Assembly: GCA_018894105.1 (NCBI GenBank)
Contig: CM032121.1
Coordinates: 6,800,507 to 6,864,506 of the forward strand
Reading direction: 5' to 3'
DNA: 64,000 bases
Source: Jacaranda mimosifolia
Lineage: Eukaryota; Streptophyta; Magnoliopsida; Lamiales; Bignoniaceae
Positions 33,506 to 46,126 of this stretch are shown here, one piece after another. The notes beneath the pieces were generated by a model. That model did not search any database, was not told where the DNA came from, and worked only from the letters and a program-made list of their open reading frames with translations. Position numbers and translations under genes: made by a program. Each line of letters opens with the position of its first letter. Positions within the stretch are counted from its first letter, which is position 1.

Positions 33506-36500
33506 ATGGATTCTTTCTCTAGAAAAGCTCTGCTTCAACTTTTTGAAGGAACATTTGAATGGAAGAAGAGGCATTTGATCCAAGAAGAAGCCACAACTCC
33601 CTGGAGGGAATCACATCTTTCAGCTGTTTATGGCTATATCTTAAAGCTAGGCATTAACTCCGACTCCAGGGTACTGAACTGTGCGAAAAACATGGGCATT
33701 GGTGAACACTGGTACCCCAAGCGGTTTTCATGGGAAATGGTCGCCTCTTTCTTGCAAGAGCTTCAGGAATTCTTCGTAGTCCCAAAGCTCTATGACAAAG
33801 ACGACGCCCCCAAGAAAATTGAACTTTTGGCAGCTTTTATCAATTTCCTTCTTCAATTACTTTACTATAAAACAGATTTGATCGATTCATTTGAGGATCA
33901 AATCGATGTTCTTAGGAAGGAGCTGAGGTTTTTTGTTGCCGTTCTTGGTGACACATCATTGCTAGGTGCTGAGCTTGAGCATGCCCAGAATCTCTTGGCA
34001 GAATTTGAAGCCGTGGCCAATGAAGCTGGAAGTTTAGTGTATTCCTTCATTTTCGCTACAGACCGAGCATGCATAGCCGGAAGTATTGTTATGGATTTAG
34101 GTGCTGTGTTGAAACATATCGATCTCTTGAGAGATGATATCACCAAATTCTTAATTGAGCTTCCGTTCATCAGCAAAAGAGCTAATATAACACAAAATAC
34201 TGCTGCTGTGGATTCGCTCTTCATTGTTGGTTCTCTTCTTTATGATCTTGAGGATCTACTGGACCGGGAGGATGATAGAGTTGTTGATGTGAAGGGTCAA
34301 ATCAAAATACTCCATCAAGTGCTAATGCTTTGCCAGTCTTTGCTCAAGGATATAAAGTTGCCACCACATTCAGACATTGAAGAATTGAAGGAAACTGTGG
34401 TGCGAATTACAGAAGTGGCATATGAAGCTGAATATTTGATCAACTGTTTTTTGGTTGGGGATGCTCATCTCTGGTATCTAACCATAAGGCTTCCTGATAT
34501 CATCCACAAGATTAAGCTTGTCGGGATTCAGCTCCAAGAAATCAAGAAAAATTATGACATTGGAGCCTTCAGAGTTGCGAAGGATTTCAGTGCACAACTA
34601 TCATTGCAACCTAAGACAAATTCTGAGGTCGAGGACATTATAGTTGGTCTTCAGGACAAGGCAACAGATATTCTGGCTCAGCTTGTAGGAGGGACAGAGC
34701 ATCTGCAAATCATTTCCATCTTTGGGATGCCTGGACTTGGTAAGACAACTTTAGCAAAGAAATTGTTCAATCATCCCTCAGTTAACTATCACTTTGACAA
34801 ACAATCATGGTGCGTCGTTTCCCAAACATATCAGAGCAAAAATCTATTGATCGACATCCTGATTAGTTTGGGAAGTGAGCTTGACAAAGTTACAGTCTTG
34901 AATATGGAAGAAGAAAGTTTGGCCGAACATATTTACAAATGTTTAAAGGGAAGAAGATACCTAATTGTAATGGATGATATTTGGAATTCAAATGTGTGGG
35001 ATGATTTGAGAAGATATTTCCCGGATGATAGAAATGGAAGCCGAATATTGTTCACCAGTAGGAACAAAGATGTGGCTCCACCTGATAGCATAATTTATGC
35101 TCTTCCCTCTTTGTCAAATGATGAGTGTTGGGAGCTATTAGAGAAGAAGGTGTTCCAAAATAAACCTTGCCCTCCTAAATTGTTAGGGGTTGGAAAGCAA
35201 ATAGCGGCAGATTGTAACGGTCTACCACTCGCTGTAGTTGTTATAGCTGGTATTCTTTCAACTATGGGCAAGGAAGAAAGTGCATGGAGAAATGTTGGAA
35301 AAAGTTTGGGCACATATATTTTTTCTGACCAAAACAATTCCATAATGCAGATATTGAAGCTTAGTTACAAATATCTACCAGATCATTTGAAACCGTGCTT
35401 TCTTTATTTGGGAGTATTTCCAGAAGGCAAAGAAATGCCAGTCAAGAGGTTGAAATGCCTCTGGATTTCTGAAGGATTCATACATAAGGAAGACAAGAAG
35501 AGCCCAGAGGATGTAGCGGAGGAATATCTAATGGAGCTAATCGATAAAAGCCTAGTAATTGCAGTCAAAAGAAGATCATATGGTGGAGTCAAAGCTTGTG
35601 TGGTTCATGATCTATTGCTTGACTTGTGCTTAAGAATAGCTGAAGAAGAAAACTTCCTCAAGTTAATAGACAAGTAAGTTAAGTTTATTCACTCTGTATT
35701 TTTGCCCTTTTAAACTTTTTGTCTCTTTGTTTTGGCTTACTCCTGACAAGTTGATGTCATGTTCCTCATTTGTTTGTGTTTATCTCCAGTAACTACTCAA
35801 TACGGATGAAGCATCAGCGCCTGTCTAACCGTATGAATCGAAGGAGTGAAGTTTCACCTCAATTTCTCCTACCTTTATGCCTTCACCTTCGTTCTTACTT
35901 CTGCTCTCTTCCAGACTCATCATTATATCTTCTCAACATGAAATTACTTAGAGTCTTGGATTTGCCAAACAATTCGCTCAGCATTGATGATAGAATTGGA
36001 CTTCTGGTTCACTTGAGGTACTTGGCGGTTAAATTTATGAGTCTGGCATCAATAGGCAGCCTTTTGAACCTAGAATTTCTTATTGTGACTCGAACAGACC
36101 ATGTGGTACCTCGTCTACCCACAGTAATTCAGAGAATGATGAAGTTGCGATACCTCAGACTTCACTTCCTAGCACGTTTAGCTGAAGATTGGAATAGCTT
36201 CCTCACAAATAACCTAGAATTTCTTTCCTCCATTTATATTCAAACTCCACAGGATGTAGAGATTTTGAAAAGTTCACCCCATCTTCGCAAACTCAAATGC
36301 TTATGTCATCCATCACTGGATGAGCAGGGGGCTTGTTGCTGTCCTGATCTCCGCTTCCTCACTCAGCTCGAGTCGCTCAATATGACTGCCTTTCATGGAC
36401 GACCAATGGTCGAGATCAACTTCCCCTCCAATATCAAAAAGCTGACTCTATCTGGGCTGTGCTTGCCGTGGGTAAAGATGTCAATAATTGGTGGATTGCT

Positions 36501-36846
36501 AAATCTTCAAGTTCTCAAACTAGAATCTAGTGCCTTTGTGGGAGAAAGATGGGACACAACAGAAGGTGAATTCCAGCAGCTCAGATTCTTGAAGCTGAAT
36601 AACCTAGATATAGCTCAATGGAACGTCGCCTCCGGCGAACATTTTCCCATGCTTCAACGGTTGGTCTTGGATAGTTGCTTCAAGTTACAAGAGATTCCTT
36701 GTGAAATCGGGGAGATTGTTACGCTGCAGTTAATTGAGGTAGAATGGTGTCTAGAATCAGTGGCGAAATCTGCTATGCAAATTCAACAAGAACAGCAGGA
36801 AATGGGAAATGAAGAGCTCAGGGTCATCATCATTAATTATATATAG
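33506..36846 (+). CDS. CC-NB-LRR disease-resistance protein, R1 late-blight type, intact
   Basis: This is a two-exon gene for 1074 residues: exon 1 33506-35673, intron 35674-35789 (GTAAGT ... CTCCAG), exon 2 35790-36846; joining restores the frame as LIDNNYSIR. NLRs of this class are cytoplasmic receptors that sense pathogen effectors and trigger defence. Residues 1-230 match the R1-type N-terminal region, with a coiled-coil segment after it (AYEAEYLIN, 305-313, replacing EDVID). NB-ARC has the P-loop GMPGLGKTT (407-415, Lys413), FDKQSWCVVSQ, kinase-2 LIVMDDIW (486-493), GSRILFTSRN, GLPLA (572-576), CFLYLGVFPEG and VHD (700-702) where MHD is usual. Exon 2 holds the leucine-rich repeats. The ATG lies in GAAAATGG; no earlier in-frame start is needed. 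A poly(A) signal AATAAA is at 36871. No stop or frameshift was seen. Two broken relatives lie in the window. Confidence 0.94.
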
Positions 36847-36870
36847 CAGATGTATAAAACATGAGCTAGA

Positions 36871-36876
36871 AATAAA
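36871..36876 (+). terminator. Polyadenylation signal of the NLR
   Basis: AATAAA lies 25 bases after the NLR stop codon. It is a plausible near-upstream signal, and no other gene lies between it and the Mutator-like element that begins at 37065. Confidence 0.45.
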
Positions 36877-39800
36877 TTGAAAATGGAGCATTTGCAAAGT
36901 GTGTGTTCGTTTGTCTTTTTGCCCCTTAATTTTCATGGTAGTCGGGGTTGTCTACGACGAGAAAAGATTGTTTTGACCTGACAGCAGTTTATATTTATTT
37001 AATTGACAAGTGTTTTAGATATTTACTAATTTTATTCTCATAATATTATTGACAAAATGCTTTAGGGATAATTACAAAAATTACCCCTGAGGTTTGGAGT
37101 ATTAATAAAAACTTTCCCTGTTGTTTGTGAAATTACAAATACCTCCCTTGAGGTTTGTTGCCGTTTAACAATTAGGTCTTACCGTTAGTCAAACTAACGG
37201 ATTTTGTAGACGTCATCGTTGATTTTTTTTTTCGAAAATCAAGTTTTACCCTTCTGTTGACTATTCTAGGATGTTGAATTTTATTTAACCAAAATGCTCT
37301 TGTCATATTTTTGCATGTGCCATGCATGTGCAGGTGTAGTTGCAATATAATAAGTATAATAGGACGGGCTTTAAACTTTAATGTAACAAATCAAGATAAT
37401 GCTTAATGTTGCCATTGAAAATATAATTTAGTAATTAATTTTAATTTAATTAACTAAATTAATCAATTCATTCATTAATTGAACCATTTAATTAATTAGT
37501 TAATTAATTTTTTAAAAATTTAATTGATTAAAAATATTATTTATTTTTGTTGTTCTATTATTTTCAAGTTTAGAATATTACATTAAACCACTTTAATAAA
37601 TTTCAACATGACATACAATCTCCTATGCATTTAGCTATTTGACTTAGAAAACTTTTATTTCCTTAATAATCTATAAGTACATCCCACATAGACAAAATAG
37701 ACATTCCAAGTGCACAAAGATGCACGAAGCAACACAAAAAAATTACACTAAACCTGTAAGTATTCAAGCATTTACACCAAAATACATAAAGTAACACACC
37801 AAAATTAAACCAAACAGATACAACACTAGTATTCCAAATAATTACATATGTTAGTTGTAGCCAGAATAATCGTTTGAATCTGCAAAAAAAAAAAAAAAAA
37901 AAAAAGAAAGAAAAAGAAAAAGTTGTTTGATTTTTCACATGATCTTCACAAAGATACTAGCTAGTTTGGATCTGAAAACTAAGAACAATCTTTTGTTTTT
38001 CCATCAGTAAGTCCTCGATCATCAGCACCTCCACCAATAATCCCAGCATCTGTAGCACCTCTATCATCATAGCCTCCAGTTTCATCTCAATCTTCTCTTT
38101 TACTTTGCACATAGCAAAGTTGTACTATTACACATTATAGGCTCTTGCAACTAGGGGTGGCTATTTCGAACACGATAGGATAACCTGACACAGGTTCAAC
38201 ACAAAAAAATTAGGTTTGGAGTGACTCATTTTGGGTTATGGTCCAACAAGGTCGACACGAATAAGAACAAAAAAAAAAATAGATTGGGTTGGGTTGAATT
38301 TCATGTTATATGAACAACACACAATTTTATTTTAGATCACACGACAACCCGAACCCACCCAACCCAATCCAAATTAAACAAATACAATTTAAATTTTTTA
38401 GGAGTAAAATATAAAATAACAAAATAGTGCTTGAAATTTTAAATTTTAGCGATATCAAAATTACTGCTTTGGCATTTTTCGGTCTTATTTATTTTCACGA
38501 ACATATAAGAAGGATTATTACAATTTTAAATTACTTATAATAGTTATTTTTGTATCCAAGCGGACATCAAAATTGTACTGCAAAGAGTTAACAAAATATT
38601 GCTTTAACCATTGAATTGTCCTAAAAGTTTTTCTTAGGCCTTATGCAATGCATGGTTTTGCACATATACATAGATAAGAATTTTTTTCTGTTGAAAGGTT
38701 ATAAAAAATTCAAAAAACTTAAGGAAGTTTCTTATAAATTATGGATATAATTAAAATATTTGTGCACTTATTTGCTTGATAATATATTTTTATTGATTTA
38801 TGTGTTGGTTAATTAAATCAATATAAAGTTAAAAAATAATGGGATTAATTTTAAAAAGTTAAAAGAGATAGTTTAATTGACAGAAAATATCCAAAAATTA
38901 AAGAAAGTGGGTGAGTAACATTTGGAAAAGTATGATATTTTTTTTAAAACTAAGATACTTTGTGATTTCAATATTTTTATGATGCTAATAGATAGTAGAA
39001 AATGAAACGGAAAAAAATGTCCTAATTAAAAATTAATATATTATATGGTTCAATTAAAATTCTATTAAAAAGTTGCTATTGTGAAGTTATAATGAGAATT
39101 CCTTACTCCTATTTTAATCTATTAGTAATTAAAAATAGATAAATTAAAAAAAAACCAAAAATTTTCTAAAAATTAAAATAAGTATTCAAAATAATTATTT
39201 TAAATAAGGTTCGCAGGTTGGGTTAGGTGGGAGTCTACTTGATAAAAATCAAGTCGGCCCAAACCTGATCTGTTAGGAATCAGGATTGTTTCTAGTAATT
39301 ATATATAATTAAACCCTAGTAAAATTTTACAATTTGCCTCCTAAGTACAAAATACTATTACCAAAAGAACCTTAAACATTTTCAGACATATGCATAACTC
39401 ATATTCAAATAACAACAAACTTTAAAGTAATACAATTCACCCCTTGTGTACTAAAAATCATTACTAAAAGAACCTTAAACATTTTCAAACATTACACAAA
39501 AAACTGTAAAACCATGAACTAGGGTTTTATAATACAAAATTTGGGTTCTTTTTGGAAGTACAGCAAAATCAAAGCAAATAACCTACAACATTTATTAATT
39601 AATTGTACAAAAATCATATTTGAAACAAAATTCTAACATAATGCATTCTAATAAATCATAGGAATTTAAATAACAACAGTAATGCAAAAAAAAAATTATA
39701 GATTTTATCATTATTTTAGACAAAATAAACCTAAAAAAATGAATAATTGCATTGGATATTACCTTTAGTATGCATTTCATTCAAACCCGAAAATGGTTGC

Positions 39801-40006
39801 CCAAACACCCCAAAATCCGATTACCAACAAACTTAACCTTCCTCAGTACAGCAGCAAACAAGATTTTTGGGGGCAATCAGCATTCTTTACTGTTCATGCA
39901 TCAAACGGGTGTGTGTGCCTGTGTGTGTGAGTTCAAAGAGAGAGATGATGGGTTGGGGAGGGAGCCGTGTGTGCATGCGTGTTGATGCTTTGTATCTTTG
40001 TTTTAT

Positions 40007-42724
40007 AGGTTAATTATCGGGACCTCCCCTGAGGTTTAGGCTAATTACAGAAATTACCCTTGAGGTTTTTGAAATTACAAATGCCTCCCTTGGAATTAAC
40101 AACCATTTAAAAAATGTGGCAAAAGTGTGAAATGGCCGTTATACCCTCACTTTTTCAAAAGAAAAAAAAAGAAAAACTATGAAAATAAAAAGTTGTTTCG
40201 CCACTCCGTGCATGAAGAACACAAAGGAAGGCATATTTTCCCTCCATTCGACCGTCTTCAGCCTCGAAAACATTTCCTTCACTGCTACCTTGCCCTCACT
40301 GGTGGTGCGTGGTTGAAAAACTTCAAAATCTTCTTGATTGTGTACACCAACTGACTAGATCATGACGTTTTGTTGATATTTCATCTTTTCAAGCAAAAAT
40401 GGCTCCAAAGGTATGGGCAAGTTTTTTCACAACTATTTTCCTACTTTTATGTTAGATCAAGTTAGTTTTAGTGATATTTTGTATTGGACGTTAATGTTTT
40501 GTGATTTGAAAGTGGCGGGTGACTATTTTTTTGTCCAAAAGTATGATTTTTGTGGTCTTTGACATAATATTATATGTTGGAATGTTTATTGATGCATGTA
40601 TAGTTTTATTTTGCATGAGTTGATGTCTTTGTGAAAAAAAAAAAAAAAAAAAAAACCCTAATTTTGATTCCTGATGACAAATAAAACCCTATATTTGGAT
40701 TATTGGACTCATTTTTATTTTATTTTTGGCTTTTAGAAGTTTTTGAATTTGTTTATGAAGAAGCCTTACCTTTACTATTGTGATTTTGAATCTTTTGAAA
40801 CAAGCTCATTTCTTTCATTTGATATTTTGTTTAGGATAGAAACTTTGTGTATGTTCTAATAAAGAATGGTTTTAGGTTCTTGTATGTGTGTCATGGAGAA
40901 TTTTGATGGCATATAGTTGTTTTTTTTGTTCCTTAAGTAACAGTTGTTTTCTTTTGTTGTTTCACTTGATAGATTTGAAGAAAACAATTGATATTATTGT
41001 TCACTATAGGGAAGACATGTCTATATTGAAGAATATTTGTTCAGATGGCTATAAGTACGTTGACTTGATGATAGACGTTGGTGCACTTGCATTGAGTCAT
41101 GTGCATGGTATAAAAGCAATGGATTTGGTTTACTCTTTTGATGTAAGTGGTAGTGATGATAGGAATGTAGTTGCTAACAATGATGATATGTGTGGGATGC
41201 TGGAGAGAAATAAAAGAAGCAAGACTATTGACTTGTATATTGAAGAACATGGTAGACAAAATGATGAAAGGAGTGAGGGAGTCAAAGAGGAGAGTAGCAG
41301 TGAAAGGGGTGAGCGTAGTTGTGAGGGCAGCAAGGGCCCCACTAATGATCTGAAGAAGGCAATGAAAGTGAAGACAGGAGTGAAGGCAGTGAAAATTGAA
41401 GAATAGGGTGAGAGTAATGAGGGTGAATAGAACGATTCACAGTTATCAAATTATGAATTTGATAATAACCACTGTGAATCAATGAACTCTTCAGATGATG
41501 ACTTGATTGATGATCCATTTGGTGAAAGAATGAATAAGGATGAGTTCGAGATTCCTATAGATCCTAGTGAAAAAATTAAGCTTGAAAGGGGTGAGAGAAA
41601 TGCATTTGCTGGAGATCATAGACCAATTGTTGCTGGAGAGGGCCATGTTGCTGCTAAATAGAACGTTATGGCTACTGCAATTGGAGATGGCCTTATTGTT
41701 TCTGGAAATGCCCCTACTTCTAAAGGACTTGCTAATGACAATATTGACTTTGATGATAGATTTCATGCCACTTTTGATGGAATTTTGGAATCAATTGGGG
41801 CAAGTGCAAGTGGAGGTAGATGTTGTATAGATGGTGGAGTTGGAGGAGGTGATAAAATAGGTATCGGAGGAGCTAATGAAGTTGGAGGGAGTTTTGATGA
41901 TTCTATTGGAGGACACTGATTAATGCTTTATTATCACTATTTTTTTGTCATTTTAAACTTGAGATTCATGAATCAAGTACACAACTTTTATTTGATGCTT
42001 TGTGCAGTTAGTTGATCTTTTTGTACAGTCCTTAGAATTGTAAAAAACTTTATCATGTGAAGAAAATTTGTGTAATTCATGACATTTGAATATCTGATTG
42101 AGTGGTTAAATGTGAAGTAGATTATTGGATTGTTATGTTTTTTCCTGTTTAAAGGGACCTTAGCACAAGTTATTCAATTGACAAGGGAAGGTTAATGTAA
42201 TGTAGGATTTGTTCAAGAGGGTCTAAGTAACAATTCATTCATATGAGGGTGTTATACGTAATTTGAAAGTTTGCATTAAAAATTTCAATAATAAAAAATA
42301 TATTAAAATTAAAAAAATAAATATTGATATTTATTAATTTTACTTAATATAATAATAAGTAATTATTTTAAATTAATTATTTTACTTAATTAATTTCCAA
42401 CCGTTACATTAACCATTGATTTAATTTCTTACAATAACCCTCTTTAGTGCTTTCATATTACAAGTAGATCGACACATGCATGAAACACATAAGGGTATTT
42501 TGGTCCAGTCATATGGTCAATGGTCAAGTCTTGTCAAACTAAGGGCAAAATTGAATTTTCAAAAAACATCAACACTCACATTAGCAAAAATCATTAGTTT
42601 GACTAACGGTAGAACCTATTTGTTATAGGGAGCCAAACACATGGGAGGTATTTTGTAATTTCGCAAACCTTAGGGGTAGTTTCTGTATTTAGGCCAAACT
42701 TAGGAAGGTCCCTGTAACCAACTC
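40007..42724 (+). mobile_element. Inner Mutator-like element with exact 9-bp target duplication
   Basis: The element is flanked by TTGTTTTAT on both sides (39998-40006 and 42725-42733). Its ends are inverted repeats: left AGGTTAATTATCGGGACC, right reading inward GAGTTGGTTACAGGGACC, and similarity continues with ACAGAAATTACCCTTGAGG against ACAGAAACTACCCCTAAGG. At 2.7 kb it is too short for a full MuDR-type transposase but carries a remnant of one (40888-41919). It inserted into the older outer element of the same broad family. Confidence 0.85.
40888..41919 (+). pseudogene. Remnant of a MuDR-type protein N-terminus
   Basis: One reading frame runs from 40888 to 41919 with in-frame TAG stops near 41404, 41428 and 41659. 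An upstream short exon may be ATGGCTCCAAAG/GTATGG at 40399-40410, spliced to about 40972. The part IDIIVHYREDMSILKN ... VANNDDMCGMLERNK, TIDLYIEEHG has the shape of the PB1-like N-terminal domain that plant Mutator transposases carry before an acidic, low-complexity region. An acidic, Ser/Glu-rich stretch and a Gly-rich tail follow. The transposase catalytic core and zinc finger are absent. The assignment rests on pattern, not alignment. Confidence 0.45.
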
Positions 42725-42954
42725 TTGTTTTATTTGTTGAGGAGTATTGCTATCTTTTTAGTTTTTTATATATTTTGAGGGTTTTTTTTTTTTTTTTGAA
42801 AATAAATGGGTATAATGGTCTTTTATAATTTCCGTCATGATTTTTGGAAGGCAATTTTCTACAGGGGGTTCTTGTAATTTCACAAACCACAAGGGAAGTT
42901 TCCATAATTACCCAAAACCTTGGGGGTAGTTTTTGTAAATATCCCAATACTTAA

Positions 42955-43499
42955 TTAATAATCTACTGAATTATCCTTATCTCCATTCTCTTAAATTCTG
43001 ATCCTCATTTCTTTTGATATAAAGATAATTACATAAAATAACAAATAAAAACTTTAACTCCAATGTAAAACAAAAAATCAACATTAAAAAAAAATACAAA
43101 ATTTATATAATATACTAAAAACCTTAAATATTTTATAATAATACTTAAAAAATGATACTTTTTATATAAAAAAAATTGAATATTAATAAATAGTGAATTT
43201 TTTTATATTCGTTCTCGTAAATTAACATACAATTTACTTATAAATATAAATAATATTACTAATAAAATTTATATTTTTAAAAATTTTAAAAATAAAGATA
43301 ATTATTCTACATCATTTCTTTACATAGTTTTTCTCCCCTCATTTTAAATTTTAAAGAAAAAACTTCATATAATTAAAGAAAATAAATATTTAAAGTTATT
43401 GTATATTACAAATTTATTATATTTTAAATTAATGTAAGTCCATAATATGTATTCATATATATACACACCTATATGATATATATATACATATATATATAT
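42955..43499. other. AT-rich intergenic DNA
   Basis: No gene is present. Very AT-rich, ending in an alternating (TA) and (ATATAC) run at about 43455-43510 directly before the GC-rich island. Confidence 0.5.
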
Positions 43500-43509
43500 A
43501 CGTATATGT

Positions 43510-43740
43510 ATACAAACCCCTCCCCATTTTCACTCCCTCTCGTCGACGCAACCCCTAAGCCTGTTGGCCATGGCAATTGGCTTCTGGCTGCATGGCCGGC
43601 CCATGGTCATGGTGGCCATGCCCAAAGGCGGCCTGGCCAATCTAGCTAGGTGCTTGCCATGCTGGGCCTAATTTAGCCTGGTGGCCGCCATGCTTGCCCG
43701 ACCTAGCTAGCCATGGCCAGCCCCCTGACCTGCTAGGGGA
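43510..43740. other. GC-rich island with GGCCATGG-type palindromes
   Basis: About 230 bp of GC-rich DNA in strongly AT-rich surroundings. It is full of short palindromic or related words: GGCCATGG, GGCCATGCC, CCATGGCCAG, CTAGCTAGG and GGCCTGGCC. No open protein is convincing. Its 3' edge is continuous with 44351 onward once the MITE at 43751-44350 is removed. It may be a fragment of a GC-rich repeat or a decayed exon; neither can be shown. Confidence 0.6.
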
Positions 43741-43750
43741 TGGGGTAGAG

Positions 43751-44350
43751 TAGTATTTAAAAAATTGGATCGTTTATTGAACCAAAAAAACTTATCGATT
43801 TATGGTTGAATTGTTGGTCAGATCGTAATTGGTACGTCATAATTATGTAATATATATTTTATATTTTATATATTATTTAGAAGTTAATAAAATACCAAAA
43901 CATAAAACATAAAGAGTCTAAATTATATTGTTCAATTTCATAAGTTAGAATTTCTTGGAAGAGATTACCAAGAACACAAATGTTGGGCAAGGGATTCAAG
44001 GTTTCTATCTTCTACTAGGATCTAAAAATTAGAATGTTAGATTTGAAGGTTCACATTAGGCCAAAAATGTATCTTAACTTTGAAGGCTCACATTAGGCCA
44101 AAAAAATTTAAAAAAAAAAGTGTTAATTATGCCAAAAATTAAAGGGAAGAAAAGAAAATAAATGAACCAGTTTGTTTTCATAAACCACGAATGGTTCACT
44201 ATTCAAATGGTCCAACCGCCGGTTTAGACGGTTTTCACAAAATAGGACGATTTTCTTTGCCTATCGATTTTTACTCAGAATCGGACCAGTTCATAGGGCG
44301 GTCAACGGTTCAACCAGTCCGACCGTCTGGTCCGGTCTTATTTTTAAACA
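43751..44350. mobile_element. TIR element with an 11-bp exact flanking repeat
   Basis: ATGGGGTAGAG flanks it exactly on both sides (43740-43750 and 44351-44361). The ends are partial inverted repeats (left GTATTTAAAAAATTGGATCG, right reading inward TGTTTAAAAATAAGACCGGACC). The right part is rich in CCGGT/ACCGG words (44200-44340), as in common plant nonautonomous DNA elements of hAT or Mutator type. The ORF at 44191-44433 crosses the boundary and is not a gene. Confidence 0.7.
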
Positions 44351-44361
44351 ATGGGGTAGAG

Positions 44362-46021
44362 GAGGGCCAAGATGGGGTGTGTGAAGGATTTTTTATTTTT
44401 TTAAGAAAAAATTTAATTTATAAACATTTTTAACTAAATTATTTTATATATACAAGTTAAAATTGTATTTTTAAGATATTAGATTAGATTTTTTATTTTT
44501 TAATTAATAAAAAATTACAATTAAGTTTAATCAAATACTTTGACATGGTATTATTTTAATTTTTATTGAGTAATTTAAAATTATTAAAATTTATATTATT
44601 AGTTGTGCAGAACTACCAAATTTGTCTAATTTCAGTTGGTCACAATAGCAAATAGAGGAAGAATATCAACTATAATTTCGATCAAAACTCAATTGTTCTA
44701 TTATTTATCAATTAAGGATCGATCTCGTAGGGCATTCATTTATATGTCCATTCATGCAGAATGTAGATCTATTATTTGTTGGACAAAAAGATATTGTTAC
44801 ACAATTTTCCTATGACCTTCCTAGTTTTTGTTCAATAAATTACATAAACGTTATTCCCCCTTTTTTTTTACATTTTGCGGGTCCAATTCCTTATTTTTAT
44901 TTATTTTCATCTATTTTTAATAAATTGAACTAAGTAAGTGTATATTTTTGGGATGAAAATTTAATTGTATCATGCATAAAAATATCATTCTCTATTTTTT
45001 CATAAATTTTCATTGCGTTTGTTTATTCTTCCACATCTTTAATTACTAAATTAATTAAATAAATATTTTATGAGTTAAAAAATAATTATGGCGACATAAA
45101 TGAACTTTTAATGCATCTTTTTGACTAATTATTTTCAGTTTTTTTGTTTCAAATTCGAATTTAAAAATTGTTCAATTTTTATGAAGTTTTATTAATATTG
45201 AAATATAACTTGATCTGTTATATATATATATATATATATATGCACTAAATAACATTAAAATTACTCTCATAGTATGAAAAGTATTACAAATTGATTCCAA
45301 GATATTTTTGCATCATAAGGTTTGATGAACATAAGCTAAGGGAAAATAAAATGGAAATATTTTTGCTTTTTAGATAAATAATTTTATTATTATTTTTTAA
45401 GTAACACATTGATGTTGCACAAAAATGGAGTAGAGTCCTTTTCGAAAGACAGTAATATGTCAGTTCGTTTTTCTTTAGAATGCGTGCAAAGAGATCTTTT
45501 ATTCTTGAAAGTTCCTTATGGGACTCGGTATTTATAGATTCTAGTCTTAATATGCTTGGCATATTAGGATTTTTTGGCCCCTCTTGGTAGGTTTAACTAA
45601 TTGTCTTTTGACTTTTTCAATCCTTTTACTTTGTCAATTAATTTTAAATCTGATGTTATTTTTAACTAATTTACCAAATTGTCATTACAGTCAAATTTTT
45701 AGCAGGATCATAGCTAATTTTAGTAGTATCATCGAGTCCCCCTATTTTCAATAGGAAGGTTTTAGTTTCGTAGTGAAAATATATTATAAGTTTGTTTTTT
45801 ATTTTTATTTTCTTTACTTTTTCATACAATAATATTGTTAATTTAATTAATTTCCAGCTATCAATGTTAGGTGTGCATGGGTGCGTATTTGTGTTTAGTG
45901 AGAGACTAGGAAAGATTTCATTTTGCTATCGCCTGGAAACTTAGGAAAATTTCACATTGTATTTATTCCAAGACTTGTCAGGGCGAAGAATACAATTCAA
46001 GTCACAGTTGAGGTTGAATTT
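44362..46021. other. AT-rich intergenic DNA, nothing recognised
   Basis: No supported gene. A (TA)n run lies near 45221-45241. The minus-strand ORF at 45562-45284 is AT-driven and has no recognised motif. It ends at the NLR scrap at 46022. Confidence 0.45.
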
Positions 46022-46125
46022 ATTTTTTCTAACAAAATCAATTCCATGATGCAGATATTGAAACTCAGTTATAAACATCTACCAGATTATCTAAAACCAT
46101 GCTTTCTTTATTTTGGATCATTTTA
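46022..46125 (+). pseudogene. NLR fragment (ARC2 region only)
   Basis: About 100 bp encode NSMMQILKLSYKHLP and YLKPCFLYFGSF, the start of the ARC2 part of the NB-ARC domain, then stop. It is closer by eye to the pseudogene at 22155 than to the intact gene. Nothing before or after it continues the NLR, so it is an isolated scrap left by rearrangement. Confidence 0.85.
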
Positions 46126-46126
46126 G

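Larger units (their letters stand above)
37065..42945. mobile_element. Outer Mutator-like element, 5.9 kb, with nested insertions
   Basis: The left end GGGATAATTACAAAAATTACCCC pairs with the right end (reading inward GGGATATTTACAAAAACTACCCC), and similarity extends about 75 bp. Flanks are AATGCTTTA (37056-37064) and AATACTTAA (42946-42954), a 9-bp duplication with two differences. The inner element at 40007-42724 lies near its right end. On the minus strand at about 38120-37985 a Gly/Asp-rich tail ends in a stop, resembling the tail of the protein remnant in the inner element. A piece that starts TAGGGGTGGC at 38152 looks like a hAT-type insertion. The start of the element lies 220 bp after the NLR stop. 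Confidence 0.7.

Noticed and set aside
45284..45562. Minus-strand ORF of 92 codons
   Set aside because: AT-driven reading frame with Leu/Ser/Asn-rich composition and no motif.
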